From Lomentospora prolificans (taxonomy: Eukaryota > Ascomycota > Sordariomycetes > Microascales > Microascaceae), in contig JARFXM010000006.1 in the NCBI GenBank assembly GCA_029532625.1, positions 1,736,001-1,800,000 of the forward strand: 64,000 bases of DNA. Direction: 5' to 3'. Each line of letters begins with the position of its first letter. The stretch's first letter is position 1. Position numbers and translations under genes: made by a program. The notes under the pieces were generated by a model. It saw only the letters and a list, made by a program, of their open reading frames with translations, searched no databases and was not told where the DNA came from. Positions 1-12,721 of the stretch are shown piece by piece.

Positions 1-3000
1 GGTAAGATTGTCATTCCGCCTCTCTGCCCCCGTTTCTTGACAGCTCCCAGCGTCACCTTCTCCTACACATGACCCCCAATACCCTTGCGCCGTCGCACCA
101 CACACAATTGTCGATGGCATGTTGAATCACAAATCATTCCGTCATCGCGCACACTTTGTTTTAGCCTCGCTCGAGTTCAAGGACCAGCACCTAGTAGCAT
201 ATCGCCGCAGCTCTCTTCCGACTTCTCCTGTTTGGAACCTTGTCTTTCTTTTCCCCTCATTACATCTAGCCCAGGCCAACTCCAAACACCCAAGCACCCC
301 CAACTGTGGTAAGAAAGCACAGATGTTGACCCTTGCGTGACCAAAATGCTACCTTTCACGTACCCGATGGGCGGGATTGTCTTGGACCCTGCGCCGCCGT
401 TCCCGCTCTCGGTTCCCGATTTTCTGACCTTGCGTGTTATAGAGGAAGTGGCTTTCTCAAGAAATGGATGGAGTTCTTAGAAGACAACGCCGACCTTAGG
501 TATCCCGATGTCTCTGCCTTACCGCGGGACGTCTGAGGTCTCAGTTTGTTTGAGCGTCCGTGACCGACGGCGGGATTCCGCAACTGAAACCCATCGCAGG
601 CACTGCGATTGAATAGTAGAGCGAGCAAGAGACGGCAAGAATAATTTGCTCCATGATCCGGGCCTGGCAGGAGAAACCCGCAACTTGCTTTATCCAAAGC
701 CTGTAGATCCGTCCAGTGATTCCGACTTCCTTATCAATGCCTTCGCCCACAAATGAGAGGGATCGTCCTAGAAATCGGCTAAGAAAATTCGAACTTTATG
801 CGATGCTCGCTCCGTAACCGGGGTTTCCAGTACCAGGTTTTCCTCCTTCTGCCCGCATCCATCACCGCACCTGTCCCGCGCTCGCCTGGCTAGGCCGGGT
901 AAATATCATGGTGTGCTACGGGATTGCCCAAGTTTTTCTGGTAACGAGCCATCAACCTACTTCCTTCAGCCATTACAAGTCTAGCGTGTTTCGTGACCTA
1001 CATCGGGGGGAAGATTGGTACGGCTATCGAAGGACCGCTAGATCGCTGACAGGGTCTTGGACTAACGAGTCTGGGCGGATTTTGAACTCTAGACTCTCAA
1101 CAAGGCGCGGTTTATCCTCGTCCCAGAGGAAAGATTTAAGAGGAAATGTGATCAGACGAATGTTAAAACCCAGCCGGGCACTTCGTAGGTTTCAGGTGTC
1201 AGGCACGATGCGACCAAAGCTCACAATCGCTGACCTCGTACCTGGGTGGCTGGGGCGCGGAGGGGACTGTGCCACCCTGGCTCCCCTGACGTTGCACTAG
1301 GTGTGTTGCGTAGCTCGCGACGCCTTGAGTTATGATGTCGCACCGGTCATGATTCTTGGTCGCGTAACGGTGGCCAAGCGTGGGGTAGTAGACCCCTTGT
1401 GGGCCTGCAGAATATTCTGAACGAAAGCCGAGAAGGCTTGCGAATCACTTTTGACGACGACAAAGGCGGCGGAGGGGGTCACCGATCAATGGAGGAGGGG
1501 TCACGGCTCGTTCGTGGCGAGGGACCAGCGTGTTGATTTTGCATTCAAACCGAGCTAGTCATAGTTGAGACAACCCCAGACCTTATTTGGGAAAACAGGC
1601 AACGCTCTGTATACCAATGGCGCCGAATCGTTACACCCGGGGAAATATATGCTGCGTGGTATGTAACTTTGGGCAGGGAGCCGAATTTCGAGTGCGGTTG
1701 TTAGGATTGGTTCGAGCTTGGTCTTCAAGTCACTTGAGCAGTGCATCTGCATGATGCATGCATATGATGGCTAGCCCATCAAGATCCAATCCCATTGCGC
1801 CCATGCAGTCGTTTTGGTTTCTTCTGAAAGAAGGCAGGCATCGCGATCCAACCCCGTTCTTTTCTGACGCGGCGAGAAGTCGGCAACGCTTCTGAGAGGG
1901 TTTGTCTTATACCTCGCAACGAAAGCGCATCAATTCCAAGGCAGGGTAAAGTACGCGCATCTCGAAACTGACCATACAGAGGGCGAAAGACTGACGAGAC
2001 TGCCGCAGGCTTTTGGGGCTCATGTGTCTCGGCGGGGCTCTTACGAAGCGAGATTTAGTGAATGGGTTGCCTTGAAGGGCGTGAAACACGGGCTGCAGTT
2101 GGTCGGCCCTCCTTCTGGACGTTTTTTCTCAAGGCAATAGAAAACTCTTTAGAAGATCATGATGAGGCCCTGCATTAACTGGGGTATAATTGGGCGAGAC
2201 GAAAGAATGCTTCACGCAATGTCAACATCGGAGAGGCCGAATCCTCTATCGCGAGGCGTCGCCTTGGCTTAACACGAAAGGCGCCTGGCGTAAATCAAAA
2301 GCCAAAGTAGCCGCCAGCCATGATAAGTGTTTTGCATTGGGACTAAAGGGTGGTATCATTGAGGCGTGAGGATCATAGGCCGCTGGCTAGTAAAGGGCCA
2401 GATACTGCATCATACCGCTGTGTCAGTGACCGTTAACTCTGAGATATTCTAGAGAGAAAGGAAGATGCAAAGGTTGTCAAAGCCTCAGAGCGATCGAGGC
2501 TGCGTTTCGTCTACCAAGAACTGAAGAGTGAACAGCACTTAGGCCTATCAGCGGCAGTCAAGCGCGGATGTGGGCGTTGTTCGAGCTTTGAGGACCGTTT
2601 GTAGCACCAATCAGCCTTGGTGAATGGCGTCACCGCGGACTCGTGGTGAAGGAACGTGCATACACTTTGGCGACAACCCTGCCAAATGATAGTTGGAGTC
2701 GAGGCGACGTGCGTCGAGTCTGAGACTTGGACGTGGGGTGCGCAGGGAATAGCAAGCCCCACCTTTTGCTGGCTGGTGTGGTGGGAAGCTGGCATTGTCA
2801 CCACCATCTCGCCAGGCCAGGCTCCTGCCACCACCGACTAACTTCCCCAAATAGAGGCTAGCCAGCTTCAATCAGGCCGTGCCCACTCTCTCCGTTAGGA
2901 TAGCAAATACCCTTGTCGAGCTGACAGTTGGAAGTGAACATCGCTGGGTAAAGGCGTGTGTGTGTTTCTAGAATTAGCTCGAAGGGCGCAAAACGGAACT

Positions 3001-6000
3001 CGGCCATGGTGGAGGGGTAAGAGGCTGTGGATGACTTGTGACTTGAGGGTTAAGACGATTGGAAGCCTCCGGTTACAGGCACGTGTTCATGCTTCGAGCT
3101 GCAAGAACGATCAATCTCCGGCGGTATTGTCTCCTTGGCCAGGAGCGTCCCGCATTCAGCGGTTCAGGCTGCAACTTTTGGACAATTTTTCGGTACGTAG
3201 GAAGTACGCAGGCGCGCCATCTTTTCAACTTCACCTAGAGGTATTGGTCCTTGCTAGTAGTCGCTGCCATGCTTTTTTTCTTTTGTCTCACATGTCGGAA
3301 GGATCCACGCGGTCATGCCCGGCTGGCTGCCGCTGAAGAGAAGTGCGAGCCGTATTATTACTTGATGATACACCCCCTTGAAATAGGGAGTACCTGCTGC
3401 ATGCTGTATTGCATTGCCTTGTCACGGCGTCGTCGTCTCTCGTAAAATTTTCTAGTGGAGAGAGGGTGACGGTGAGGTACAAGCCTGCACGCCAGGAATT
3501 CTTCGTTGCTATGATTTGGGCTCTGCAGGGCGCTTGCCGAGAGAGTCGGAGACTCTAAGCACTGCATCTGTGGATTTAATGGCGGCCCACGCCAAATTTC
3601 ATGGCTCAAATTAGTTTGATTTGGCTTTCTGGCTGGCTACAAGTATAGGCTCAAAGCCTGTGTGACCAACTAGCCTCGGTGTAGCGTTGGGCAAGTAAAT
3701 AATAGTTTTTGACGGACTTTCGAACGATGCGCCCTGAGGTACAGTCGGGTTCGTCGGCTGGCCTTCTTTTGCGAGGCCTTGCCAGCGGAGACAAGCTGAC
3801 CCCCGCAGTCTACGCCCCTTTTATTCTAGTGTCCTTATCAGGGGTTGGGACCAGGTATCCTCGTGGGCCTGGTCTTGGCAATTGATCAAATTGATCCTTG
3901 CGTTGCACTTCCATGTTGATTCTTCCGCTCTTTAGGAAGTAGGAAGGCCTGGCCTGTCATTGCTTTTATCCATACGCAGTCTCCAGCTGCATTCTCTGCT
4001 GCTAAACTTGGTGCTTTATGGATAGAGGTCCAATGCAAAGGCTAAACTGGAATGTACTATTATCGCCGCATCGATATGGAGTGTGCTCCTATCGCCTTTC
4101 GACTTTTGCGGAGGATGGAGGGGAGTTGTAACCATCCTCCACAGGAAGAGCCCGCAAGAGTGCGACGCAAGTGAAATACAGGCATGCTCGCATGAACAGG
4201 AGGCCGAGAGAGGGTATAAGAGGTGGCGAGGGGGAAGCCATTGGTGGTCTTTATCCGACCAAGGAGAAACCGTTGGTTGAACCTTTCGATGATTCCGTTG
4301 TGAGAAAGGTGGAGATTTCCAGGCTGGTTCACAGTTGGCTGGCCCCTGAGTGTTTCGGCCGAACTCCGTCTGGTACTGGCTTCGGCCAGCCTCTCGACCA
4401 CACTTCTCGCCAGCCACGGAAGCCATCTGGAAAGGGTTGCCCCATATAGTCGGTCTATAATACACGCGTATAAGACTCCACGACTCGGCGCCCCAGAGAT
4501 CGGAATTCTTATTTTATACCATCCCAGAACCGTTTCGGGCCATCTAACCCCACGTGACGGGTAGCGGAACCAAAAAGAAGGGCCAGCGCTCAGAGATCCC
4601 AGACGAATGATGTCTCCTCAACCGTAACTTTGGAAGTGATGCCGCTGGTTTACAAGGACAGTCGTCCGAATTACTCCTTCGCGCTCTTGGAGACCAAGGC
4701 CCCCTCCTCACCAGCCTTGGCGCCGACCTGCTCAAAGCTGACAATCGGATTAAAAGGCCACCCGCCCTCTTCTCTGAAGTATTTCCCATTCGAGGGGCGG
4801 AGCTAACCAGCGGCCCTCCCTGTCTGGAAACAGGCGTGCCCTGGGTCGCAAACGTCTACGAATATATGATTCATCCCGTGATATTGCAAATATCAAATCG
4901 CATTCCCTTCATACACTGCCACCACTTTCATCCACTTTCTCCCGGAATCAGCCACAGATCCCCGGCTCACCCAATGCGTCCCTCAATCACCACCTCCCAG
5001 TACTTGCCATGGGCGTTGTTGCCATTTTTGGATCGGCGCGACTGATGTCGCCCTTGTGAGATCCTTTTCGTAACCTTAGCAATATCGAGTTAAGACACCT
5101 ACCGTCCTGGGAGCGTGGGCTGACCGCAAGGTGTTCGCATGGGTTATGCAATAGTACACTTTGCAGCTCATATTAAATTGAGTATTTTCTGGGTCTGGTG
5201 TCTCCATCAAGCAGGCGTCGGTCTTTGTGCGGTGCTCGTACAACACACAGACCTTTAGAAGCCATTCCGGTGGCAACCCATGTCAGACTATGTATGCAAG
5301 GGGACTAAAACAACACGAACAAGAGGAAACCCTGGAGGGCATGGTTCTTCTTGTCCCTTTCTCTCTTCCTCACTTTTACCGTCAGCCTCGTTGGCTAGAA
5401 AAAGGGGTCGAGTTGTTTTGCTGCATAGCTCAAAAACAATCAACGCCAGCTGTTGTTAGTAAATCCGCCATGCCATTGATGGGGATCGAAGCATTGACTC
5501 TGCCGTGAGATGCAGCCCACCGTGGACCAGCCGTTGAATCCTCCAATGGAGACCCATTAATGCCACTTTGAGCCTCCTCCGTCGGAGGAAGTTCCCAGCA
5601 ATAGTTTCGGCCCATTACTTTGTTCATATCACCCTGAAAGATCGCCGTACCAGCCGTGGTAGAACGGTGTAGCGCACCAAGCGGATTTGAATGTCGGGCG
5701 GAACGGTAAAGCTTGAGCAAGCCAGCCAAGCCGCCAGCGGTACTTTCGAAAAAGGGGCCAGTTGTGTGTCAGGTCTTGTATCTTGCAACGGTGAAAACCC
5801 CTGTGGACTTTCCTTGGAGTGGGTGCTGTTGAATGTCGGTGGAGTCGGGCCATAGCCAACAGTGGAAGGAGACGAGCAAGGAGAGCCCGCACACCCCTAC
5901 TTCCTGCTGCTGGTCATTTTCTCCACGCCGCCTGGCTCCGCTCCCCCTCCTTCCTCCAATCGCCCCAATTGCTGGCGAATCAACCATCGCCGCTCACACC

Positions 6001-7386
6001 TCAGCGTGCCCCATGGCCCCTGTCCTTGTCCTTGTCCATGTCGACATGGCAAATGGTCCCCTTTTCCCCTCCCTGCTACTTCCCTTAAATAGATAAATGA
6101 GATACAACTCTAACTTCGTCTCGTGTCGCCGGCCGCGGGCTCTGTCCGTGGCCTGCCACTCCATTGCCCGTCCTCCGACCTAAGATGGGTCAAGTAGCAT
6201 GCTGTACTCGTTGTGGCGTGCTGGTACGTCAATCTCAGCGTGCTGGCATAGCCAGCGTAACAGCGTACTGGGCCTCGCGTGCCTTGTATTCTACGTTACA
6301 CTCGGGTACATTGATGCTTCTGGGTTTTTGTTGACTCGCTGGTTCTCGCAACTGTACAAGTATGTGCAGGCGCACCTGGACCCTTTGGGCGCATGACGCT
6401 AGACATTAAATACATCATTGGCGCCAGTCCCTCTCTTCTCCATATCCATGTTTCATGATCCGTCCTCGTAACCCAGCTGTGCTGCGTCCTCTGTCGTTCT
6501 TGCATCTTTGGCTTTTGTCATCTTGCTGAGCCTGCCCACTCAAGAGGTAGCCGGGCACATTGGGGAGCTTTCCCTCCTCTTGCTCGCCCCCTTCATGTGC
6601 GTTGACGTCGAATCGCAAGCTCGATTCGTCGATGCTCAAACCTGGGACGGCAAATACTTAGATAAGGCCAACCGATACAAGGACCACTCGTTTATGCGCG
6701 CGCGCGACGACGACAAGTGCTTTGGCCGGCTTTCTCTCTCCGTCCGCCACCGAACTTGCCCCTCCGCTCTTGTTATTTTATTCTCTTGACCCACTTGCTC
6801 CCTCCTTCCAATCTCTTTATACACATTCCCCTTATTAATATTGCTGTCCAAACTCCTTGCTCTTCGACTTATTTGACCCGAGTCTGCCTCCTCCCTAGCC
6901 GTAATTCGGTCTCAGCAGGGTTCCCTCGTCACCAGCAGGTCAATCTCTAGTTCTCGCTCGTCTTCGCATATAGCAAGAAACCGGCTGCCCGGCACCTCGG
7001 CGCCCTCCCCTATGTCACCTTACACCCGTACATGACCGGTCCAACCGTCGACCTCGCTCTCGGCGTCATCCTCCAGGGACTGTCTAGACAGCACATTGCT
7101 TAAAGCAGTACAATTCTTCTTGACCGCCTTGGCGCCGATCCCCAAAATAATCATCATTAGGGGAACAGAAAACCAGGGCGTAGAGACGGAGGACCGGCTC
7201 GGCTTGCCACAGAAGCTTCATCCCGTCTTATGCAAATCATGCTTCCATGGCTTCGTCTCGACGTGTCCTAATTATAACCAGCTCTCCACCCACCCCTTCC
7301 TGTGCTTCCCTTACGCTCCCTCTTTTTTGAGACTTGTTGATTTCCAAGGTGTATTCCTGCCTTAATTTACTGCGTCTATCATCCCT
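1..7386. other. Large gene-free block
   Basis: No coding region could be supported in these 7.4 kb. The open frames present are short (at most about 149 codons, at 4016-4465 and 908-1300), have no recognisable domain, and overlap one another on both strands. Base composition looks balanced rather than strongly AT-rich, so there is no obvious RIP-degraded transposon. The first 44 bases resemble a very short intron (GTAAGA near position 2, CAG ending at 44), so the tail of a gene lying to the left cannot be excluded. From about 6540 to 7386 the + strand becomes pyrimidine-rich (CT-rich runs, TTATACACATT near 6817), which suits a promoter and 5' leader for the gene at 7387. A small direct repeat (GGAGGGGGTCAC / GGAGGGGTCAC) lies at about 1472-1503. 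Confidence 0.6.
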
Positions 7387-9618
7387 ATGAAGGTCAGTTT
7401 GTGGAAGTCGGCCGCAGGGCCTGGCCGCCAGAAAACTGGCCAATCCATTCGCGGCAAGATATCCGGCCCGATACCGATACCGAATCCCGCGGATGACGAA
7501 TTTCCCATGCGAACAGCAACCACCGCTCCCGAAAATATCGAACCTGTCGCCCAACTCCCGCCTCCACCGACCCCGCCACAGACCTATCAACATAGCGCCT
7601 CGACTGCGTCGTTACCGCAAAACCAACCCCCGGCGCCCTCCGGACCCTCTCTTGAACTTGCACACCACAACCCTGCAGATGTGAATCATAGCCCGCCGGC
7701 GTCCTCGAGACGTGGGACGTCAGCAGATCCCACTTCCATGGCTGACGCGGCACGAGTCTCGCCGCAGAGGAGCACAAACCAGTCAGCCCAGGTGCGCTAT
7801 TCCACATTTAGCGCGTCGTCGCAGAAGACCGGCAATACGAGTACCAAAGACGTGCCTCAGCGGAAAAAGTCTACCCTACGTGGCGCTCTAAGCAAGTTAT
7901 TTGGCCGCAAGAAGAAGACCGGTAGCCAGGCTTCAGTCGAAGCAGAAGGATCTGGAATTACCTCTACACAGCATCGGAGTGTAAGACATGCCCTAAGCTG
8001 TTCTGCATTAGGCGACAGGCTCGCGACGGGACCCCATGGATGTGAAGAGTGTGGAGGGGGTGTCAGAGCACTAGCCACTAACTTTCCTGAACAGGACCCG
8101 TCAGCGCTGAATCGCGTTGGTAAGGATGGTGAACCGAAGCGCTCGGCGTCATTGCCAATTACCGAATACGATAGGGCTTTGAGGTCCCATTCCGTTGGAA
8201 TCGAGGACATCACAGCGATTGAGAGCGCTCGCAACTCACTACATGCCGATTACAACTTTACGAGAAGGAGGGCCGCGACTACAAGTAGCCAGCTGTATGC
8301 ACCTCAGAGAATCAGGGACGGCGAATTCGTCGGATTATCTCCTCGGCCAGCAAGCACCCACGGTCGCAGCACTAGAACGCCCGGAGAAGTGGAGGATCCC
8401 AATGAAATTGGCCGCGCCATTACCAGTGATATGGTTGGCTTCCGCCGTCGGTCACGGAGTCTCTCGGGTCTTCAAGACATCGAAGTGTCGCGAAGCGCGG
8501 AGGCTCGCCGCCGTAGCGACGAGATCAGATACTGGAGGGAAAGTTATGATCCGGGTTTCATGTCACCTCTTTCGTCAAACGCTCCGGAAGGAGATGATAC
8601 CGGTGTTGTCTCCGTTGACGTCCCTACCGAGACGGAAGATGCTGGGCACGTCGCCTCTCCCCCTGAGCCGTTCCAATTTGGTACCCTCGCCAATATGAAT
8701 GAGATGGCCGGAATGAAAATTACGCACGCTGCGAATTTTGAGACCCGCTTAGGCAATCTAGAGTTGAGGATGTATAGGATGGAGAAGGCAGTCGGCCAGA
8801 TCTGCAACAACCAGTACAGCCACGGGGCGCAAGGGCTAGGCGATATCCCTCCTGATCATGCCGACGCGTCATTTGCATATACAGGAAGCACGGCGCCGCT
8901 CACGTCCTCCCTGTACCAAACCACGTCTCACGAAGAGACTTACGATAATTTGGCGTCCTCCATAGATTCGCGCTCATCCATTGGCGAGGCGGCCGCTTTT
9001 GTCGGATCTCTTCACCCGCCTGCTAGTGCGCACCAGCAGGCGGCTGGGCGTTCGGCGTCCAACTCAACAGTCCGTGGTGGGCAGATTATCTCCCAACATG
9101 GGGGGGAAATCAACGGCGCTTTCACGGCGGACCACTATGCGACCCTTCTCGCGCTTGTCGAGACCGAACGGTCAACACGACAAGCGCTAGAGCTCAAGGT
9201 TAAAATGCTGTCCCGAACCTTGCACATCCTTGCTGCGCAAGCAGGAGTGCAGCTCGAATTCGATGAGCCCCCGACGTCGAGGTCGCTCGGCGGACAGTCT
9301 GCCTTTGACGATGACTCGACCGAGGAAGAGGAAGACGAGGAAGACGAGAACCCTCGGAGCCGGACAGTATCGCCGAAGAGACAGTTGACAAAGCCCCAAG
9401 ATTCAGGTGTAGTGGCAGGTCCGGGTGACACGGACGACGAGAACCAGTCTGATATTTACGCCACTCCTCGGGAGGAGAGGGCGTTGGGCTTTGGAGCTTT
9501 TGGAGAGGAACTGCGAGATGACGAGGGCGAGGGCAATCGGAAGAAGGCGGCGAGGACCCTCTCGTTGAGCCAGCTCACGGTCAACAGGAATCAACATAAT
9601 ACTCCTCAACTTGTCTAG
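7387..9618 (+). CDS. Disordered coiled-coil protein of unknown function
   Basis: I do not recognise a family. The uninterrupted frame is 743 codons, but a good intron lies inside it: donor GTAAGA at 7981, branch-like CACTAAC at 8076-8082, acceptor CAG ending at 8094. It is 114 nt, in phase and stop-free. Removing it deletes a Cys/Gly-rich stretch (residues 199-236) unlike the rest and leaves 705 aa. Visible features, in unspliced residue numbers: a Pro/Ser/Thr-rich N-terminus; a basic cluster at about 159-179 (SKLFGRKKK); Arg/Ser-rich blocks at about 345-385; two helical heptad-like segments at about 450-472 and 590-615; and an acidic run at about 642-656. No signal peptide or membrane segment is seen. 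The basic patch plus coiled coils would suit a cortical or cytoskeletal adaptor, but that is only a guess. The start at 7387 is the first ATG of the frame; the next in-frame ATG is at 7507. Confidence 0.8.
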   Translation: MKVSLWKSAAGPGRQKTGQSIRGKISGPIPIPNPADDEFPMRTATTAPENIEPVAQLPPPPTPPQTYQHSASTASLPQNQPPAPSGPSLELAHHNPADVNHSPPASSRRGTSADPTSMADAARVSPQRSTNQSAQVRYSTFSASSQKTGNTSTKDVPQRKKSTLRGALSKLFGRKKKTGSQASVEAEGSGITSTQHRSVRHALSCSALGDRLATGPHGCEECGGGVRALATNFPEQDPSALNRVGKDGEPKRSASLPITEYDRALRSHSVGIEDITAIESARNSLHADYNFTRRRAATTSSQLYAPQRIRDGEFVGLSPRPASTHGRSTRTPGEVEDPNEIGRAITSDMVGFRRRSRSLSGLQDIEVSRSAEARRRSDEIRYWRESYDPGFMSPLSSNAPEGDDTGVVSVDVPTETEDAGHVASPPEPFQFGTLANMNEMAGMKITHAANFETRLGNLELRMYRMEKAVGQICNNQYSHGAQGLGDIPPDHADASFAYTGSTAPLTSSLYQTTSHEETYDNLASSIDSRSSIGEAAAFVGSLHPPASAHQQAAGRSASNSTVRGGQIISQHGGEINGAFTADHYATLLALVETERSTRQALELKVKMLSRTLHILAAQAGVQLEFDEPPTSRSLGGQSAFDDDSTEEEEDEEDENPRSRTVSPKRQLTKPQDSGVVAGPGDTDDENQSDIYATPREERALGFGAFGEELRDDEGEGNRKKAARTLSLSQLTVNRNQHNTPQLV
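7981..8094 (+). other. Predicted stop-free in-frame intron
   Basis: GTAAGA donor, CACTAAC branch sequence 12 nt before the acceptor, CAG acceptor. It is 114 nt (38 codons) with no stop, so translation tools read through it. The encoded stretch contains four Cys within an otherwise Cys-poor protein, which supports its being non-coding. Confidence 0.75.
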
Positions 9619-9837
9619 GAGCTCTGGCTTTTCGCGGGTTCATTTACTGCGGCATTCCTTACCGCTAGTTTGATTTTCTACGGCGTCTGGTATGCAAGGC
9701 TTCGTCATCTCGGAGCTTATATGGCATCCCCCTTTCCGACATGGTCGCAGACGGCAGCTCTAACGAAGAACGAGGATCGGGATGCGTGATGCGTGTAACA
9801 GTCACATGGCCGTATGTCGGCTTGCTTTTTGTTTATC

Positions 9838-9859
9838 TTTTTTTTTTTTTTTTTTTTTT
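9838..9859. repeat. Poly-T tract
   Basis: Run of 22 T residues about 220 nt after the stop codon of the gene ending at 9618. Confidence 0.95.
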
Positions 9860-10060
9860 GGGGAGTTTTCTTTTTGCTGACAGAGAGAAGGGTTTCGGGG
9901 GAGTAATTGCTTGCAGCATTCCAGTTAGCATGGTGATTGGGGATAGCGTTGCTCTTCTTTCGCATCAACGGATCGATATTTTTCCTTGGGCCACTTTTCC
10001 ATCGTTTACCGCTCGCTTTCATTTTTCCTAGGGCCGATGGTGGTTTTCTTTCGTCGATAT

Positions 10061-10087
10061 AAATATATATGTATATATATATATATA
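10061..10087. repeat. AT dinucleotide microsatellite
   Basis: Imperfect (AT)n tract interrupted by a single G near 10071. Confidence 0.9.
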
Positions 10088-12251
10088 GGCGCAGTGCAGG
10101 TGGGAATACTCGGTGATGTCAATCATAGTCGATACCCCCTTTGAGCTTGTTGAGGCTCGTCAAAATCTTGGACGCCATGTACGATTAGGATAGCCAAAGA
10201 ATAAACATGATGTTAACTCTTTGTATTTGTTGATGGCACACCAGCTCATGAGGATCAGTCGATGTCTTGGGCGAATATTCAGACTTTCGTAGCGCCAAGG
10301 GTAATTGGGACCTCTATCGGGAAGTATCAATATGGTTAATATCTAGGGGTTTAAACCTAAGCTTAATATCGTGTATTTTTGGGAAGTTGATCGACGTCTA
10401 GCCCCAAGCAGGCTGGCTATAGAGTCAGTTGCTGCACCTGAACCCCTGGAAAATGTCGAGGTGCCTAGAACTGTAGCTACGATGGGAGCCTTGTGTATCA
10501 TTCGCGTGCAGATTGGAGTGGGTGGCAAGGTGACGACGAAATGGACACCCTTAAAAAAGGAATACGCCCGGGTCATCTGCTGTACAACCCATCATTGACG
10601 ACGCATCACGAGGTGCTGGCAAATAGCAGCGTGTGAAGAATAAAGCATGGTAACTGGAGCCGTCCCCTAAGCTTGGAGGCAATAGTACGATCTCTGAAGA
10701 CCTCAGGCGGGAATGTTGCTGATCTCCAGGCGCCGGATACTTGCTTTGGTTAACTTTTGTCGAATGTCGCTCGCGTTGACAGAGTAGAGAAGCGGCGAGG
10801 CGTTGGCGAATCCGGCGACGCGCGCGAAGGTTTGAGAAGGTTTGGTTGCGTTGAGCTACGTCATTATCCCTGTCGTTCTCCGAGGTGGGGGAGTGCCCAC
10901 TGACTGGAGGGGTGAGGCAGGGAGTCTTTGAGGGGATTTCCCTCCCATACTTCTGACAGAGGGCGGTGTCTCAGACGAATAGAATCTCTGCGACCGAGAT
11001 CGCAGTGATGGTCTGCAAAAGGGTAAATAAAGTTGTTGGGAGCCCAGATTAATAATTAGCCTGGGACCGAGAAGCTAGAAATTCTATCGCTGAACGGATG
11101 GCCATGTTTAACAATATGTATGGGATGGGATAGTGATGCAGGGAGCAATCATGTGTGAGCGACTAGTGATGTGGGCGGGTGCATTGGGCCAGATCACTCA
11201 TGGGGACTGCAGAGACAAAGAGGGCTGAAGTGGTCAAACATCAATACGGTGTCTTGGCCCAGCCATAGGCTACGTGTAGTGGTGTCTATGGGCTCCGAGG
11301 TCATGACTGCGCCTTTGTGCGGAAGGGGAACATGGGGTAGCGAAAGTGCGCGCTGCAGCGGGTGCAAAGTAGTGGAGGTGAGTTGAGCATTGTCAGAAGA
11401 AGAGGGGCGAAAGCCATATGGAAACGGCCATCGATTGTAAGAGAACATCGATAGATCCAGCACCGGCATGCCACCTGGCAACTGTTCGCGTTGCTCGCGT
11501 GGATTCATGCAACATTATGTGTAAGAAGGGCTCACGATGCGCCTTGACAGCCCAACATGGAAGGGGCCAAAGTCGGCGGCTGCGTCGAAACACCAACCCA
11601 GGTCATGTTCTGAGCCAGTCTTCATCGCGTGCTGTGGAACCTGCAGCCAAGCTGTTGGTGAGCTGTGGCCCCCTCACTAATAGTGGGGAATCAGACAAAG
11701 TCGCCACGCCCAAATCATCAGTCTGTCGTCCCCCCGATTGAGCCGTACCATTTCCCCACACGGATCGAACTGTCTTGGCCTGGTGTTGATCTTATCCGCT
11801 GCTCGCTGAGACTGGTTGTACCCGCTACTAGTGTGTTGTGCATCATCAATAGAACTTGGCGTAGAAAATATCCAGGAAATGCCAGGGGAGCGGTGGTATC
11901 GTGTACATCTAACATCTTCGCAAGGATACTGGGCTGCCCAGTTGTGCTAGGGGATGCACGTATCGATCAAGCGCAAGACAAGGCCAGATAGATCTCATCA
12001 ATCAATAGCAGTCAATAATACTAGGGGAGTCTTGAGCCTGAACTGACTCTCTGGCTATTAATACTGGGAGTGCTACCAGTTGACCTCCCCGCACTGTATT
12101 TGTAGGCGTACGAAGCAGGCACTTGACTGCCATGAATGACGAGACTAGGACTTGCTACATCCGGCCTGTCCAATGTGATCATTTGAGCCTGTTCTGTGCT
12201 GCGTCCCCTCTCAACGCAACGCCAGCAACTCACGTCCTCCCGAAACATTAC

Positions 12252-12274
12252 AACACACACACACACACACACAC
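12252..12274. repeat. CA dinucleotide microsatellite
   Basis: Perfect CA repeat, about 11-12 units, followed by ACATACATACACA and a short duplicated TTGATCCATCCA motif at about 12287-12311. Confidence 0.95.
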
Positions 12275-12721
12275 ATACATACACATTTGATCCATCCATT
12301 TGATCCATCCTTTTCCCGCTTCCCGCCCCAACTTCTTCTCTCGTATCGTCCTCCCTATACCTACATTCCGCTCTTCTATTTTCAACCCCTTTTCCCTTAC
12401 TTTTTCGCCCGCAGTTCGCTCTGCTGTCGGTGGCTACAGTATTGAACTACACCGCTCGTTCGGCGCGTGTCAAGGCTAACGGAAAGAGCGGGGTTCCGCG
12501 ATCGGAATCAAGGCCCCCCAGAATTGCTAGCGCCACTGCCAGTAAACGACTGAACGCTTACGCTTGCCTCACACAACGGCCTGGCTTATCTCGACAGGGT
12601 CTCACCTCACCTCCCAAAGACAATAAAACAGCTCTCGATATTCCGGAACATCCTCCACCGAGAATCAGGCAATAATAAACTGAAGAAAGAAGAAAAGTGT
12701 GGGATCTGAAGATATTGCTAG

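Larger units (their letters stand above)
9619..12721. other. Intergenic region with simple repeats
   Basis: 3.1 kb without a supportable gene. It holds a poly-T tract (9838-9859), an AT dinucleotide tract (about 10061-10087) and a CA tract (12252-12274). The last 400 bases, about 12300-12420, are CT-rich on the + strand and probably form the promoter and leader of the gene at 12722. Short open frames here (for example 11418-11741 and 12430-12675) have no recognisable similarity and no good exon structure. Confidence 0.6.

Noticed and set aside
908..1300. 130-codon frame on the + strand
   Set aside because: No domain, no compositional signal of coding, and no splice-consistent neighbours.
4016..4465. 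149-codon frame on the - strand in the gene-free block
   Set aside because: Composition looks random, several overlapping frames on both strands, no domain and no exon continuation.
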